Below are positions 50,671-62,528 of a stretch of 64,000 nt of DNA, piece after piece. How positions within the stretch are numbered: the first letter of the stretch is position 1; each line of letters starts with the position of its first letter. This stretch comes from CAWBXL01 sp963837365. GTDB taxonomy: Bacteria; Acidobacteriota; Terriglobia; Terriglobales; Acidobacteriaceae. A program made the position numbers and the translations under genes. The stretch covers positions 1 to 64,000 of the forward strand of contig CAWIMW010000006.1 of assembly GCA_963837365.1 (NCBI GenBank), in the 5' to 3' direction. The notes beneath the pieces were generated by a model. That model was not told the DNA's origin. It saw only the letters and a program-made list of their open reading frames with translations, and did not search any database.

Positions 50671-51091
50671 GTGAGATTCGCACTCGGGCTCGCCGTGCTT
50701 GCCTTGACTCTATCAAGCGCTTTACAAAATGCACGAACGCCCGTCCCCCCATTCTCCTCAGAGGGGCAAGTTATTCCGACACCATTCCACGACGGCGTGG
50801 TCGTGCAGTGCATCCGATGTGGCAGCATTGGTTTATCAAGCTGGTTTGGCAGTAGATGCCGACGGAGCGTATCGCGCCTATCACCCGGACAATCGCCTGG
50901 GCCTCGACAGCATTAAACATGCAAGCCATCGGGGAAACTGGTGGGCTTTGGCGACAGGCACGGGCGAACCGAGCGGCCATCCGGTTGTGCAGGGAAAGAA
51001 TGATCCTGCGCCGGGTTATTACGTATCCATCACTTCGCTTTACGACGCAAGCATTGCCAGCGAGCGCGATCCACGCCGCATCACGAAATAA
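50671..51091 (+). pseudogene. Secreted GH75-like (chitosanase) fragment, frameshifted
   Basis: Begins at GTG with a signal (RFALGLAVLALTLSSALQNA). Past IPTPFHDGVVVQ one base is gained near 50811 and the natural frame continues ALVYQAGLAVDADGAYRAYHPDN, GLDSIKHASHRGNWWALATG, QGKNDPAPGYYVSITSLYDAS. This is the pattern of chitosanase-like GH75 proteins, DADG and PGYYVS included. The C-terminal part of the family (about 100 residues) is missing. Broken by both truncation and shift. Confidence 0.65.
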
Positions 51092-51326
51092 CATGGCACA
51101 ACACGTCTACAAACTCGGGTTACAATAGTGCCAGCGGGAGGAATTTTTCCGGTATTGCTCTGTTTGACCTCGCTTTCCCCACCCCTGTACCATCAAACAA
51201 CAGCCTTTAGCCAGTAGCCCTTGGCCTTAAGCCGAACAATCTGCGGCATCGCTTCAAGGCGGATACGGCGTGCTTGTGTAATGATTGAGCTAACGGCTAA
51301 AAGCTAAGAGCTAAAAGCTTTACACC
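51092..51326. repeat. Intergenic region with AGCTAA word repeats
   Basis: GAGCTAACGGCTAAAAGCTAAGAGCTAAAAGC at about 51287-51318 (in short words) lies 8 bases before valS and is shared with the valS fragment leader. No gene or T-box-like structure was recognised in 51092-51286. Confidence 0.5.
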
Positions 51327-54101
<2,775 letters not shown>

Positions 54102-54179
54102 CTTGCCCGGGCCGTTTAGCCATTTTAGGCCTGGGATATTCAGTTCCCAGTTCTCGGATGTCAGTTCTCAGGGTCCACT

Positions 54180-55058
54180 ATGGATTGGAACAGCCGACGC
54201 ACCACCGCCATTATCCAGAATGCGCTGCTGGAGGACCGCGCCACGCGCGACGCCACCAGCTATGCGTGTATCGGCGCCAATCAGCTTGCCCGGGCGACGC
54301 TATTGGTCAAACAGGAGTGCATTCTCGCCGGCATCGGCTGTATCAACCGGATTTTGGATGTGTATGCGGCGCTCGACGGCGCCGTCGTCTCCCACTATGA
54401 CGTCATCAGCCATCACGAAATCTTTGATGGCGTGCGCATGCATCCCGGTCAAGCGGCCGCTGTCATCCAGCATAACGCTCGCGTCATCCTTTCCTGCGAG
54501 CGCGTGATCCTCAACTTCATGCAGCGCATGAGCGGCATCGCCACCCTGACTCGCAAATTTGTGGACGCGGTTGAGGGCACCAAGACCCGCATCCTGGATA
54601 CCCGCAAAACCGTGCCTGGCCTGCGTTCGCTCGATAAGTACGCTGTCCGCTGCGGTGGAGGGCAAAACCACCGTCTCGATCTTTCCGACGGCATACTGGT
54701 CAAGAACAACCACATTGAACTTGCCGGAGGAATCGCCCGCGCCCTGGCGAATCTTCATCAAAACCGTCGCGGCACCCAGCCGATTGAAGTGGAAGTGCGC
54801 ACTTTGCAGGAGTTGGAAGACGCCCTGCAGCACGGCGCTGAAGCCATCCTGCTGGACAACATGTCGGTCGAGGAAGTCCGCAGCGCAGTCGAACGTTGCA
54901 CCAAGTTCGAGCGCAGAATTCCGCTGGAGTGCTCGGGCGGAATTAAACTGGAAAATGTGCGCGCCTACGCAGAAACCGGAGTGGACTTCATTTCAGTCGG
55001 AGCTTTGACCCATTCTCCAGCCGCAGTAGATATGAGCCTGAGAATTTCGCCCGCCTAG
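54180..55058 (+). CDS. nadC: Nicotinate-nucleotide pyrophosphorylase (quinolinate phosphoribosyltransferase)
   Basis: 292 residues. Substrate residues in MQRMSGIATLTRKFVDAV and KTRILDTRKTVPGLRSLDKYAVRCGGGQNHR; PRPP loop EVEVRTLQELEDAL; Lys/Glu pair and LECSGGIKLENVRAYAETGVDFISVGALTHS. Makes nicotinate mononucleotide from quinolinate in NAD synthesis. Complete. It lies 78 bases after valS. Confidence 0.96.
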   Translation: MDWNSRRTTAIIQNALLEDRATRDATSYACIGANQLARATLLVKQECILAGIGCINRILDVYAALDGAVVSHYDVISHHEIFDGVRMHPGQAAAVIQHNARVILSCERVILNFMQRMSGIATLTRKFVDAVEGTKTRILDTRKTVPGLRSLDKYAVRCGGGQNHRLDLSDGILVKNNHIELAGGIARALANLHQNRRGTQPIEVEVRTLQELEDALQHGAEAILLDNMSVEEVRSAVERCTKFERRIPLECSGGIKLENVRAYAETGVDFISVGALTHSPAAVDMSLRISPA

Positions 55059-55222
55059 GCAAGCAGTCCCCCCAGCAGGCTGCAAGTCCTTTAACTGTAA
55101 ACGTTTGCAAATGTGCTCCATTTTGGAATCCGGGCATACACTTCTGTACCAAATCGGCACTCTGTCAAAGCCCAGTTTTTTGGGGTAGGATGCTAGGCAA
55201 TTTCGCGGGAGGCCCCTCCAAC

Positions 55223-57210
55223 ATGCTGCGCTTTTCCTTCAGCAAATCGTTATTGCTTGTTCTTTCTTGTCGCTTCTGACCGCGTGCGGCTGGAGGTGGC
55301 ACAAGCGGAGGCGGAGGGGGCGGAGGTGGCACGGCACCGGCGACGCCGACTGGATTGACGGCGACGGCCGGAGATGCTCAGGTGGTCCTGACGTGGACGG
55401 CGTGTTAGCGGAGCGACAAGCTATAACGTGAAGCGCGGAACAGCTACGGGCGGCCCTTATACGACAGTCAGTAGCCCGGCTGTGACAAACTTCACTGACA
55501 CTGGGCGAACCAATGGTACGACTTACTACTACGTGGTTTCTGCGGTGAATTCCAATGGCGAAAGCGCAATTCGGCAGAGAAATCAGCTACGCCGGCGGCT
55601 ATTGCCTCCTGATGTCACTGTAACCTGTGACTCCGGCTCGACCCATGCTATCTCACCCTGGATTTACGGAATCAATTTCTATGGCGGCGCCAACATTGCG
55701 CCGAATCTGACCTTGGACCGTGCGGGAGGAAACCGCTGGACCGCCTATAACTGGGAGAATAACGCGTCGAATGCGGGCAGCGATTATCTCTATCAAAGCG
55801 ACAACTATTTGTGCAATGGATCGTGCAACGAAACCGTTCCCGCCGAGGCGGTGCGCACATTCATCGCGGCGGACCATACCGCTGGACTCGCAAGCCTGAT
55901 TACGGTCCAGTTGCAGGGCTTAGTGTCCGCCGACAAATCCGGGCCGGTCAGTACCGCGAACCCTCCGGACATGACCCGTTTCAAGACTGTAGTGGACAAG
56001 AAAAGCTCGATGGATGCGACCGCGTTTACCACCACCCCACCGACGAGCGATGCCAACGTTTATATGGACGAATTCTTGTGGGCTCTGGACCAGAAGTTCT
56101 CCGGGCAAAACATCTTTGGAGCGAATCCAACCCATCCGACGTTTGTCAGCCTGGACAACGAACCGGAGTTATGGAACTCGACCCACTTGGAAGTGCAGGG
56201 GCCGATGCGCGTAACCTCCGACGACTACATCACCAAGACCATCAACCTAAGTAAAGCTTTAAAGGACCAATTCCCTGATGTCATCATTTTTGGGCCGGTC
56301 CATTACGGGTTTAATGGCATTTACAGTTGGCAGGGGGAGCCCGGGATCAATGCCACGCCGAACGGCACAAATTGGTTTCCGGATAAATATCTGCAAGCAA
56401 TCAGCAGTGCTTCAACTACCTATGGCAAGCCGTTGGTTGATGTGTACGACTTTCATTGGTATCCCGAAGTTTACAACGCGAGCAGCACTCGAATCACGAG
56501 TATGAGTAGTAGTTCGCTCAGTGATTCCGATGTTCAGCAGATCGTGCAGGCGCCGCGCGACCTGTGGGACCCGACTTGGCATGATCCCAACAACAGTAAC
56601 CCGTGGGTATACAACATACTCAGCAACAACGGAGCGAATCCAAGCAGCAACATTCGAATCATTCCCCGTTTGCAAGGCGAAAATCACCGCCGAATTCCCT
56701 GGAATGAAGGGACTGGCCATCACAGAGTATGAAGGTGGCGGCTGGAACCACATCGCGGGAACGATTGCTCAGGCGGACATGTTGGGTGATGTTCGGCGCG
56801 CAGGACCTGTTCGCGGCCAGCCTGTGGCCTCTAAGCGGGCACCTATGACTATGCACTGGCTGGGTTCCGCGCTTTCCGCGGCTTTGACGGTGGCACTGCG
56901 AACTTCGGAGATACTTCGGTTCAGGCAAGCTTCGAGCGATATATCCAAGGTTGCTTTGTACGCCAGCACGGACAGCACAACACCGGGACGTGTGGTTTTC
57001 ATTGCGATCAACCGCACCAAGAATTCGCTGGTCACAGCCATCAACGGCATGACGCTGAGCGGTACGGCCACGATCTACCAGATGACGGCAAGCTCAGCCT
57101 CCCCCCAGAATCCTGTTCATCCCGTTTTGGTGGGGACTCAGGCGGCGAGTGGAACATCGTTGAAGATTACGCTGCCCGCGTTGAGCGTGACCACGGTCAA
57201 CATACAGTAG
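55223..57210 (+). pseudogene. GH44 endoglucanase with FN3 domain, heavily frameshifted
   Basis: Lipoprotein-like start (MLRFSFSKSLLLVLSC), a Gly-rich linker, an FN3 domain (TPTGLTATAGDAQVVLTWTA, then SYNVKRGTATGGPY) and a GH44 core: PWIYGINFYGGANI, DRAGGNRWTAYNWENNASNAGSDY, SLDNEPELWNSTH (acid Glu), DFHWYPEVYN and ITEYEGGGWNHIAG (nucleophile Glu, in another frame). At least seven shifts are seen: near 55275, 55404, 55569, 55607, 56670, 56785, 56848 and 56925. Every motif survives, so decay is recent and by small indels. It would have cut cellulose or xyloglucan. Confidence 0.85.
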
Positions 57211-57264
57211 TGCGACAGAGCTGGCCTGCTGAAGCCGCCGGCTTCTGAATTTCAGGAGGTTGCT

Positions 57265-57768
57265 GTGCGTTTTTTCTGTTTAGTTTTGGTCCTGGTCTTC
57301 GCGGCTTTGCTATTAGCCGCAAACGACGAATGGGTCATTCGCGAAGATGGCACGGGGCCAGTGAAAATCGGCATGTCGGTTCACGACTTGCGCAAGGTAT
57401 TGCAGCAAAGAGTGCAGACATCCGACGATCTCTCTGGCGCGGACAGCTGTTTCTACCTTAAGCCTGAGGGGCATCCTTACATTTCTTTCATGATCCTGGA
57501 TGGCCACCTTGTACGCGTCGAAGTTGATCGTCGAGGAGTCGCTACATCGACCGGCATCCAGGTCGGAGATGCAGAAGCGCACACGTTGCAGGTCTATGGC
57601 AAGAAAATCAAGGTTTCGCCTCACAAATATATTGACGATGGCCATTATCTAACGGTCAGATCCGCAGACGGCAAAAGTGGCATCCGGTTTGAGACTGAAA
57701 AAGGCAAGATCACTTCGTTTTATGCGGGTACATATGAAGCCATTCAGTACGTCGAAGGCTGTTTATAG
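57265..57768 (+). CDS. Secreted protein of unknown function
   Basis: 167 residues from GTG with AGGAGG 7 bases before. A short signal (RFFCLVLVLVFAALLLAAN) and a beta-rich mature part (GTGPVKIGMSVHDLRKVLQQ, SGADSCFYLKPEGHPYISFMILDGHLVRVEV, GKSGIRFETEKGKITSFYAG). Two Cys (SCFY; EGCL) may form a disulfide. The form VKIGMSVxDLR recurs in many uncharacterised secreted proteins. Function unknown. Confidence 0.75.
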   Translation: MRFFCLVLVLVFAALLLAANDEWVIREDGTGPVKIGMSVHDLRKVLQQRVQTSDDLSGADSCFYLKPEGHPYISFMILDGHLVRVEVDRRGVATSTGIQVGDAEAHTLQVYGKKIKVSPHKYIDDGHYLTVRSADGKSGIRFETEKGKITSFYAGTYEAIQYVEGCL

Positions 57769-57861
57769 GTCTCATTTGCCCTCCTAATTGTCCTTTCGGC
57801 CTTTCTGCCGCATAATTCCTCCATCAGGAAAGTCGCTACAATTCGCAAAGCGCGGCCGGCG

Positions 57862-58872
57862 GTGAATGCGGGGGAGGGGATTTCATCCACCCAGACCGAT
57901 GCGCGCCTGGGCCGCATTATTCGTTTGCTGAATGACTATGCGACGGTGGTGGTCAGCGGCACGAAAATCGCCGACGAGATTGGCACTACCCGCTCCGAAG
58001 TCTGGCGGTTGGTGCAGCAACTGCGCAGTCTGGGCGTTGCCATCGAGGGCCATCCCGCCACCGGATACCGCCTCCACACCATGCCGGATCTGCTGCTGCC
58101 CGAAGTCCTGGCGCCGCTGGTGCGGAGCACGATCTTCAGCCAGCACATTCGTCATTATTTCAAGTTAGGATCCACCAACACTACCGCCATGCAGGCGGCA
58201 AGCGAAGGTGCGCCCGACGGGACGGTGTTTCTGGCGGAGCAGCAAACCGCGGGCAAGGGGCGTGGCGGGCACACCTGGCACTCAGCCGACTCGGCGGGAA
58301 TCTATTGCTCTGTGATCCTGCGGCCTATACTGCCGCCGGCGGAAGTGGTGGTTCTTTCTCTGGCCGTGGCTCTGGCGGTGCAAGCGGCGGTGCAGGCCCA
58401 CGATCCCAGGCTTTCGGTTGACTTGAAGTGGCCGAATGATCTGCTGACTGGTGGCAAAAAATTCTGCGGCATCCTGACTGAAATGAATGCCGAGGCCACC
58501 CGCGTGCGCTACCTCGTGATCGGGATTGGAATCAATGTAAACCACAGCCATTTTCCTGCTGAGCTCCCCATCGCTACTTCCCTTCGGTTGGCCACAGGCA
58601 AAGAGTGGTCCCGAGTCGAGCTATGCGCAGCCCTGTTAAAATCGCTCGACCGCGAGTATCGCCTGCTTTTGGAAAAGCCGGACGCGCGTGAGTCGGTACT
58701 TAAACGCTTCCAGGAAAGGTCTTCTTCCGTGCGCGACAAGCAAGTGTTTGTGGACGCGGAAGATGGAGGCTATGAAGGAACTACTTACGGCCTGGACGCC
58801 CGCGGTTTTCTGCAAGTGCGGACGATGCACGGCCTGAGGATCGTGCTCAGCGGCAGCATACAGATACGCTAA
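57862..58872 (+). CDS. birA: Biotin operon repressor / biotin-protein ligase
   Basis: 336 residues from GTG. N-terminal winged HTH (IIRLLNDYATVVVSGTKIADEIGTTRSEVWRLVQQL) so it is the bifunctional type. Ligase core: FLAEQQTAGKGRGGHTWHS (GRGGRxW-like loop), LKWPNDLLTGGKKFCGILTEM, RYLVIGIGINVNH. C-terminal SH3-like domain. Biotinylates acetyl-CoA carboxylase and may repress bio genes. Directly upstream of coaX, a frequent pair. Confidence 0.95.
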   Translation: MNAGEGISSTQTDARLGRIIRLLNDYATVVVSGTKIADEIGTTRSEVWRLVQQLRSLGVAIEGHPATGYRLHTMPDLLLPEVLAPLVRSTIFSQHIRHYFKLGSTNTTAMQAASEGAPDGTVFLAEQQTAGKGRGGHTWHSADSAGIYCSVILRPILPPAEVVVLSLAVALAVQAAVQAHDPRLSVDLKWPNDLLTGGKKFCGILTEMNAEATRVRYLVIGIGINVNHSHFPAELPIATSLRLATGKEWSRVELCAALLKSLDREYRLLLEKPDARESVLKRFQERSSSVRDKQVFVDAEDGGYEGTTYGLDARGFLQVRTMHGLRIVLSGSIQIR

Positions 58873-58875
58873 ACC

Positions 58876-58941
58876 GTGTGGAGGCGGGGCAAGCCCCGCG
58901 AGTTCAAGCACTGTAATTACAGACAAGCCCCGTCTCCACAC
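58876..58941. repeat. Large inverted repeat between birA and coaX
   Basis: Arms GTGTGGAGGCGGGGC (58876-58890) and GCCCCGTCTCCACAC (58927-58941) pair with one G-T mismatch. Nested inside are GGGGC-AA-GCCCC and the palindrome CTGTAATTACAG (58911-58922). It could terminate or attenuate between the two genes; its form matches other dispersed elements (GTGTGG-...). Confidence 0.7.
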
Positions 58942-58960
58942 AGATAAGTTACTACTCTCT

Positions 58961-59800
58961 ATGCTTCTAGTTCTCGATGTCGGCAACACCAACACGGTGC
59001 TTGGACTTTTCGCCAAAGCGGACAAGTCCGCGGCACCGCATCATTACGACCAATTGGTCGCCAACTGGCGCGTCTCTACTATTTCCACGCAAACCGTGGA
59101 TGAGTACGGCGTGCTTTTCCGCAATCTGTTTGCCATGGACAACCTGGAAGCCAGCGCGATTGCCGGGATCGTAATCTCCTCCGTCGTTCCACCGCTCGAC
59201 TCCACCTTGCGCGAGGTCTGCGAACGTTATTTCAAGCTGAAGCCGCTGTTCATCGAGCCAGGAGTCAAAACTGGGATGCCGGTGCTCTATGACAACCCAT
59301 CTGAGGTTGGGGCAGATCGAATTGTGAATGCGATTGCTGCGTTCGAGAAGTATGGCGGGCCTTGCATCGTTGTCGATTTCGGCACCGCGACCACTTTCGA
59401 CTGTATTTCATCCAAAGGTGAATATCGCGGAGGCGTGATCAGCCCCGGTCTGGGGATTTCTGCCGATGCGCTCTTCGAGAACACCGCCCGCCTGCCACGG
59501 GTGGACGTTCGCAAACCGGCCCGCGTCATCGGCACCACCACCGTAGGAAGCCTGCAATCCGGACTCTACTATGGCTATCTCGGCTTGGTGGACGGGATTC
59601 TCGGCTTGCTGCTGGACGACATGGGCAAAGAAACCAAGGTTGTCTCCACCGGCGGACTAGCTCCGCTGATTAGCACGGGATCGAAATACATCAAGCATGT
59701 AGATGAGTTTCTCACCCTCGACGGCCTGCGCATGATCTGGGAACGAAACGCGGCTTCCACTTCCACAGCTGCCTTAAAGCCAGCCGCAAAGCGGCGATAG
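58961..59800 (+). CDS. coaX: Type III pantothenate kinase
   Basis: 279 residues. ATP motif LLVLDVGNTNTVLGLF, catalytic region EVGADRIVNAIAAFEKYGGPCIVVDFGTATTFDCISSKGEYRGGVISPGLGISADAL, and VVSTGGLAPLIS. Phosphorylates pantothenate, the first step to CoA. Potassium-dependent, not feedback inhibited in this family. Complete. It pairs with birA upstream. Confidence 0.96.
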   Translation: MLLVLDVGNTNTVLGLFAKADKSAAPHHYDQLVANWRVSTISTQTVDEYGVLFRNLFAMDNLEASAIAGIVISSVVPPLDSTLREVCERYFKLKPLFIEPGVKTGMPVLYDNPSEVGADRIVNAIAAFEKYGGPCIVVDFGTATTFDCISSKGEYRGGVISPGLGISADALFENTARLPRVDVRKPARVIGTTTVGSLQSGLYYGYLGLVDGILGLLLDDMGKETKVVSTGGLAPLISTGSKYIKHVDEFLTLDGLRMIWERNAASTSTAALKPAAKRR

Positions 59801-59809
59801 AATGCGGAC

Positions 59810-59905
59810 CAGAGCCTGCCCTGAGCGAAGGCGAAGGGGCGCAAGCCCTGGGCAAGCAGAGGTAGCAACCTAAACCCCGAAAGGGGCGAAAGAACCTGGG
59901 CCGCT
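59810..59905. repeat. REP-like palindromes after coaX
   Basis: GCCCTGAGCGAAGGCGAAGGGGCG at the start (in short words), CGCAAGCCCTGGGC, then CCCCGAAAGGGGCGAAAGAACCTGGGCC. Same words as the REP hairpins around the HUH transposase (CCTGGG, CCCCGAAAGGGGCGAAAGA), 55 kb away. Confidence 0.65.
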
Positions 59906-59932
59906 TATTTAGACAACACCACCTGATACGTC

Positions 59933-60634
59933 GTGGAAAATTACTTCAACTATTTCACTGAAATCGAGGAACACTTCCAGAAGCGCCGGGGTGGAGGTTT
60001 GCTTCTTTCTGCTCTCGACTGGGCGCTGATCGAAACCTGGAAGGATGCCGGCATCCCGCTGGAGGCGGTCCTGCGGGGGATTGATACGACATTCGACCGC
60101 TACGAACAACGTCCCGCGAAAACCCGCAAAATCAACGGACTGGGCTTTTGCTCCCAGGAAGTGCTGGCCGCCGCTGAAGACATGAAGGAGGCCGCGGTCG
60201 GAGTGCCGGCGGTTAACAAAGAAAAGTCCGCTGGATTCCAAACCACAGAGATTGTCGCTTACCTTCGCCATAACGCCCAGCGGCTTGAAGCGGCAAAGTT
60301 GCCACAAGGCGCTATCTCCAGTCATGCCTTGGCACAAGAATCCGCGGCCACCCTGAATCAACTCGCAGCGGAACTGGAAACCAACACCGCGCAGCCCCGT
60401 CTGGAAGATCTGGAACGCCGATTGACGGTGCTGGAAGAAAAACTGTTCGCGGCGTTACTCGCTTCAACCCCGGATGAAGAGATTGTCGCAGTCCGTGCTC
60501 AGGCTGATCGTGAACTAGCTCCCTACCGCCGCAAAATGCCCGCCGCCCAGATTGATCAACTGCAAAAGCAGTACATCCACAAGCGTCAGTTGGAAAAATA
60601 TGGATTGCCAAGATTGAGCTTGTTTTATATGTAA
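59933..60634 (+). CDS. Conserved hypothetical helical protein
   Basis: 233 residues starting GTG: MENYFNYFTEIEEHFQKRRGGGLLLSALDWALIETWKDAGIPLEAVLRGIDTTFDRYE, in consecutive motifs, with a helical and Leu-rich coiled-coil middle (RLEDLERRLTVLEEKLFAALL). The first 80 residues (DWALIETWKDAGIPLEAVLRGID) are typical of a family seen in many acidobacteria but without a role. No signal or membrane helix. Confidence 0.75.
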   Translation: MENYFNYFTEIEEHFQKRRGGGLLLSALDWALIETWKDAGIPLEAVLRGIDTTFDRYEQRPAKTRKINGLGFCSQEVLAAAEDMKEAAVGVPAVNKEKSAGFQTTEIVAYLRHNAQRLEAAKLPQGAISSHALAQESAATLNQLAAELETNTAQPRLEDLERRLTVLEEKLFAALLASTPDEEIVAVRAQADRELAPYRRKMPAAQIDQLQKQYIHKRQLEKYGLPRLSLFYM

Positions 60635-60745
60635 AAAGCCCAGCGCGTCATAGGCGTAAATCTCCGCCTAAGGAAGAATACTTTTCTCTTGACATCTCCT
60701 TTTATAGAACCCGCCCACGTCGTGAGGTGTACGCCCTGAGGACTA

Positions 60746-61819
60746 TCAGAACAACCGGAAGTTCACTTCAATGCTCACCTGGACGGCGACCGGATGCCCG
60801 TCTTTCATCGCAGGCTGAAAGCGCCAGGTACGCACGGTTGCGATGGCTTTTTGATCTAGTCCCATACCCAGTGAGCGTTGTACGCGGACATCCCGCGGCG
60901 TGCCATCTGGGCCAACCACGACCCACAGCACCACGTCCCCTTGAAATTTAGCCCGCCGGGCTTCCTCGGAATACTCTGGTTCGGGATCGTAAATCGGACG
61001 AGGCGCACTTACTTCTCCACCGATGGTATAAAACCCGTCTCCCATGTTTCCGCCCCGGCCCGGCCCGACTCCGGGTCCATATCCGGTTCCCACGCCGGTT
61101 CCGCTGCTGTCCCCGATGCCTCCGCCAGTTCCGGTGCCGTTTGAGGGGATGGGAAGTTTGGAGAACAGATCTCCTATCTGCATTTTGGGAAAGATCACAT
61201 TCGGCGGCCCGATGACGGTGGGGTCAACCGGGAGCTTGGGCTGGAGATTCTGCACCACGACTTGTGGCGGCGAAAATTGCTCAGAATTGAAGCGGGGTGG
61301 AGCACCTGTGGATGCCTTCAGCTTGTCAGCAGCCCCACTCCCACCTCCCCCATGAGCTTCGCCCGATGCGGGGGGAAGCGGGTAGTCAGCCAATGAAATC
61401 ATCCGCACTGTGACGGTGGGTTTGAGCAGGGGCTGCCGGGCCGCCCAAACTCCAGAGACAACTACCAGCGCCAGAGCGGTTACATGCACAAACAACGACG
61501 CTGCCAGGCTGCGCTGGTGCAGGGGATAACCGTCAGTGTTTGACCCGAATAATGTTGGCAAAATCGCGGCGGGAACCTCGACCTCACGGTTAGAACTCGG
61601 TGCAATTTCAATCCGGGATATAGCCCGCGTTTGCGTCTGCCCGCGTAGAGCCGCTTTCAGCTGGAGTTTGAACTCAGGTTGAGGCAGAAAGCGCAGTTCC
61701 GCGGCAATTCTTGCCAGGTCATCCATCTCCAAATCGTTGTTCAAAGGCACGGTTTCCACGCCTGCGAGAACGTTCTCCACTGCGTGATCGAGTTCGTCGG
61801 CGATGCTAAAGCTGTTCAT
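60746..61819 (-). CDS. TonB-family protein with long cytoplasmic head
   Basis: 357 residues. The head of about 103 residues (DELDHAVENVLAGVETVPLNND, ELRFLPQPEFKLQLKAALRG) precedes one transmembrane helix (about 105-126, LAASLFVHVTALALVVVSGVW). A Pro/Gly-rich periplasmic spacer follows, and a complete TonB C-terminal domain (PRPIYDPEPEYSEEARRAKFQGDVVLWVVVGPDGTPRDVRVQRSLGMGLDQKAIATVRTWRFQPAMKDG, in motifs). Normal TonB has only a few residues before the helix. Its gene overlaps the ECF sigma gene by 14 bases. The head could be an anti-sigma domain. Confidence 0.9.
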   Translation of the reverse strand: MNSFSIADELDHAVENVLAGVETVPLNNDLEMDDLARIAAELRFLPQPEFKLQLKAALRGQTQTRAISRIEIAPSSNREVEVPAAILPTLFGSNTDGYPLHQRSLAASLFVHVTALALVVVSGVWAARQPLLKPTVTVRMISLADYPLPPASGEAHGGGGSGAADKLKASTGAPPRFNSEQFSPPQVVVQNLQPKLPVDPTVIGPPNVIFPKMQIGDLFSKLPIPSNGTGTGGGIGDSSGTGVGTGYGPGVGPGRGGNMGDGFYTIGGEVSAPRPIYDPEPEYSEEARRAKFQGDVVLWVVVGPDGTPRDVRVQRSLGMGLDQKAIATVRTWRFQPAMKDGHPVAVQVSIEVNFRLF

Positions 61820-62423
61820 GATGACTCCTCAGTCGCGTGCGCAAGTTTCGTAAGGCGCGGAGTTGCAGCTGTTTGATTGCGCCTTCGCTGCGCGAGAACT
61901 CCTGCGCGATGTCCCGTATGCTGCGTTGCTCAACAAAACGGCGGATGATCACTCGGCGCTGATCTTCCGGCAAATTTTCCACCAGCTGGAAGATCATGGC
62001 CCGCCGCTCGATGCTGCCGTCGTTACCTGCAAGTTCCAGGTCCTCGGCCAGAATCTCCTGCCGCTTCGGGTTCCGCTGCCAGTAGGCCGCCAGTACATGC
62101 GCTGCGATCCCTAATAGCCAGGCCACAAACGGTGCGCCCCGCCACTCAAAGTTACCTATGCCTGCCAGCGCCTGATGAAACACTTCGGCGGTAAGGTCCT
62201 GCGCTTCTTCACGACTGGCCACCCGTCGGGCGATGAATGCATAGACCCGGTTAAAGTTCTGCTCATAGAGCTCGGCAAAGCAGGACGGATCGCGCTGCGC
62301 CGCCTCCACCAGAAACCGCTCATCTGTGTCGTTTTCCACGACTTTCAAGTGCATCTCCGCAGTACCAGGCTTACTTGTTCTGTTAATGCTGGGAACGCGA
62401 CGAAAAGTTACGGGTGCGGGCAT
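61806..62423 (-). CDS. ECF RNA polymerase sigma factor
   Basis: 205 residues (start MPAPVTFRRVPS at 62423; MHLKVVENDTDE is an alternative). Sigma2: CFAELYEQNFNRVYAFIARRVASREEAQDLTAEVFHQALAGIGNFEWRGAPFVAWLLGIA, in motifs. Sigma4: LVENLPEDQRRVIIRRFVEQRSIRDIAQEFSRSEGAIKQLQLRALRNLRTRL. Overlap with the TonB gene downstream implies co-translation, as for sigma/anti-sigma pairs. Confidence 0.92.
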   Translation of the reverse strand: MPAPVTFRRVPSINRTSKPGTAEMHLKVVENDTDERFLVEAAQRDPSCFAELYEQNFNRVYAFIARRVASREEAQDLTAEVFHQALAGIGNFEWRGAPFVAWLLGIAAHVLAAYWQRNPKRQEILAEDLELAGNDGSIERRAMIFQLVENLPEDQRRVIIRRFVEQRSIRDIAQEFSRSEGAIKQLQLRALRNLRTRLRSHHEQL

Positions 62424-62528
62424 TTTTTTGTGAGATGCAGGTATTCGGAAGACTCAGCCACGGATTTTCACCGATCGACCCGTGAGCATCCGCGAGTATC
62501 TGATGCTAATTCATAGGCAGTCATATAT

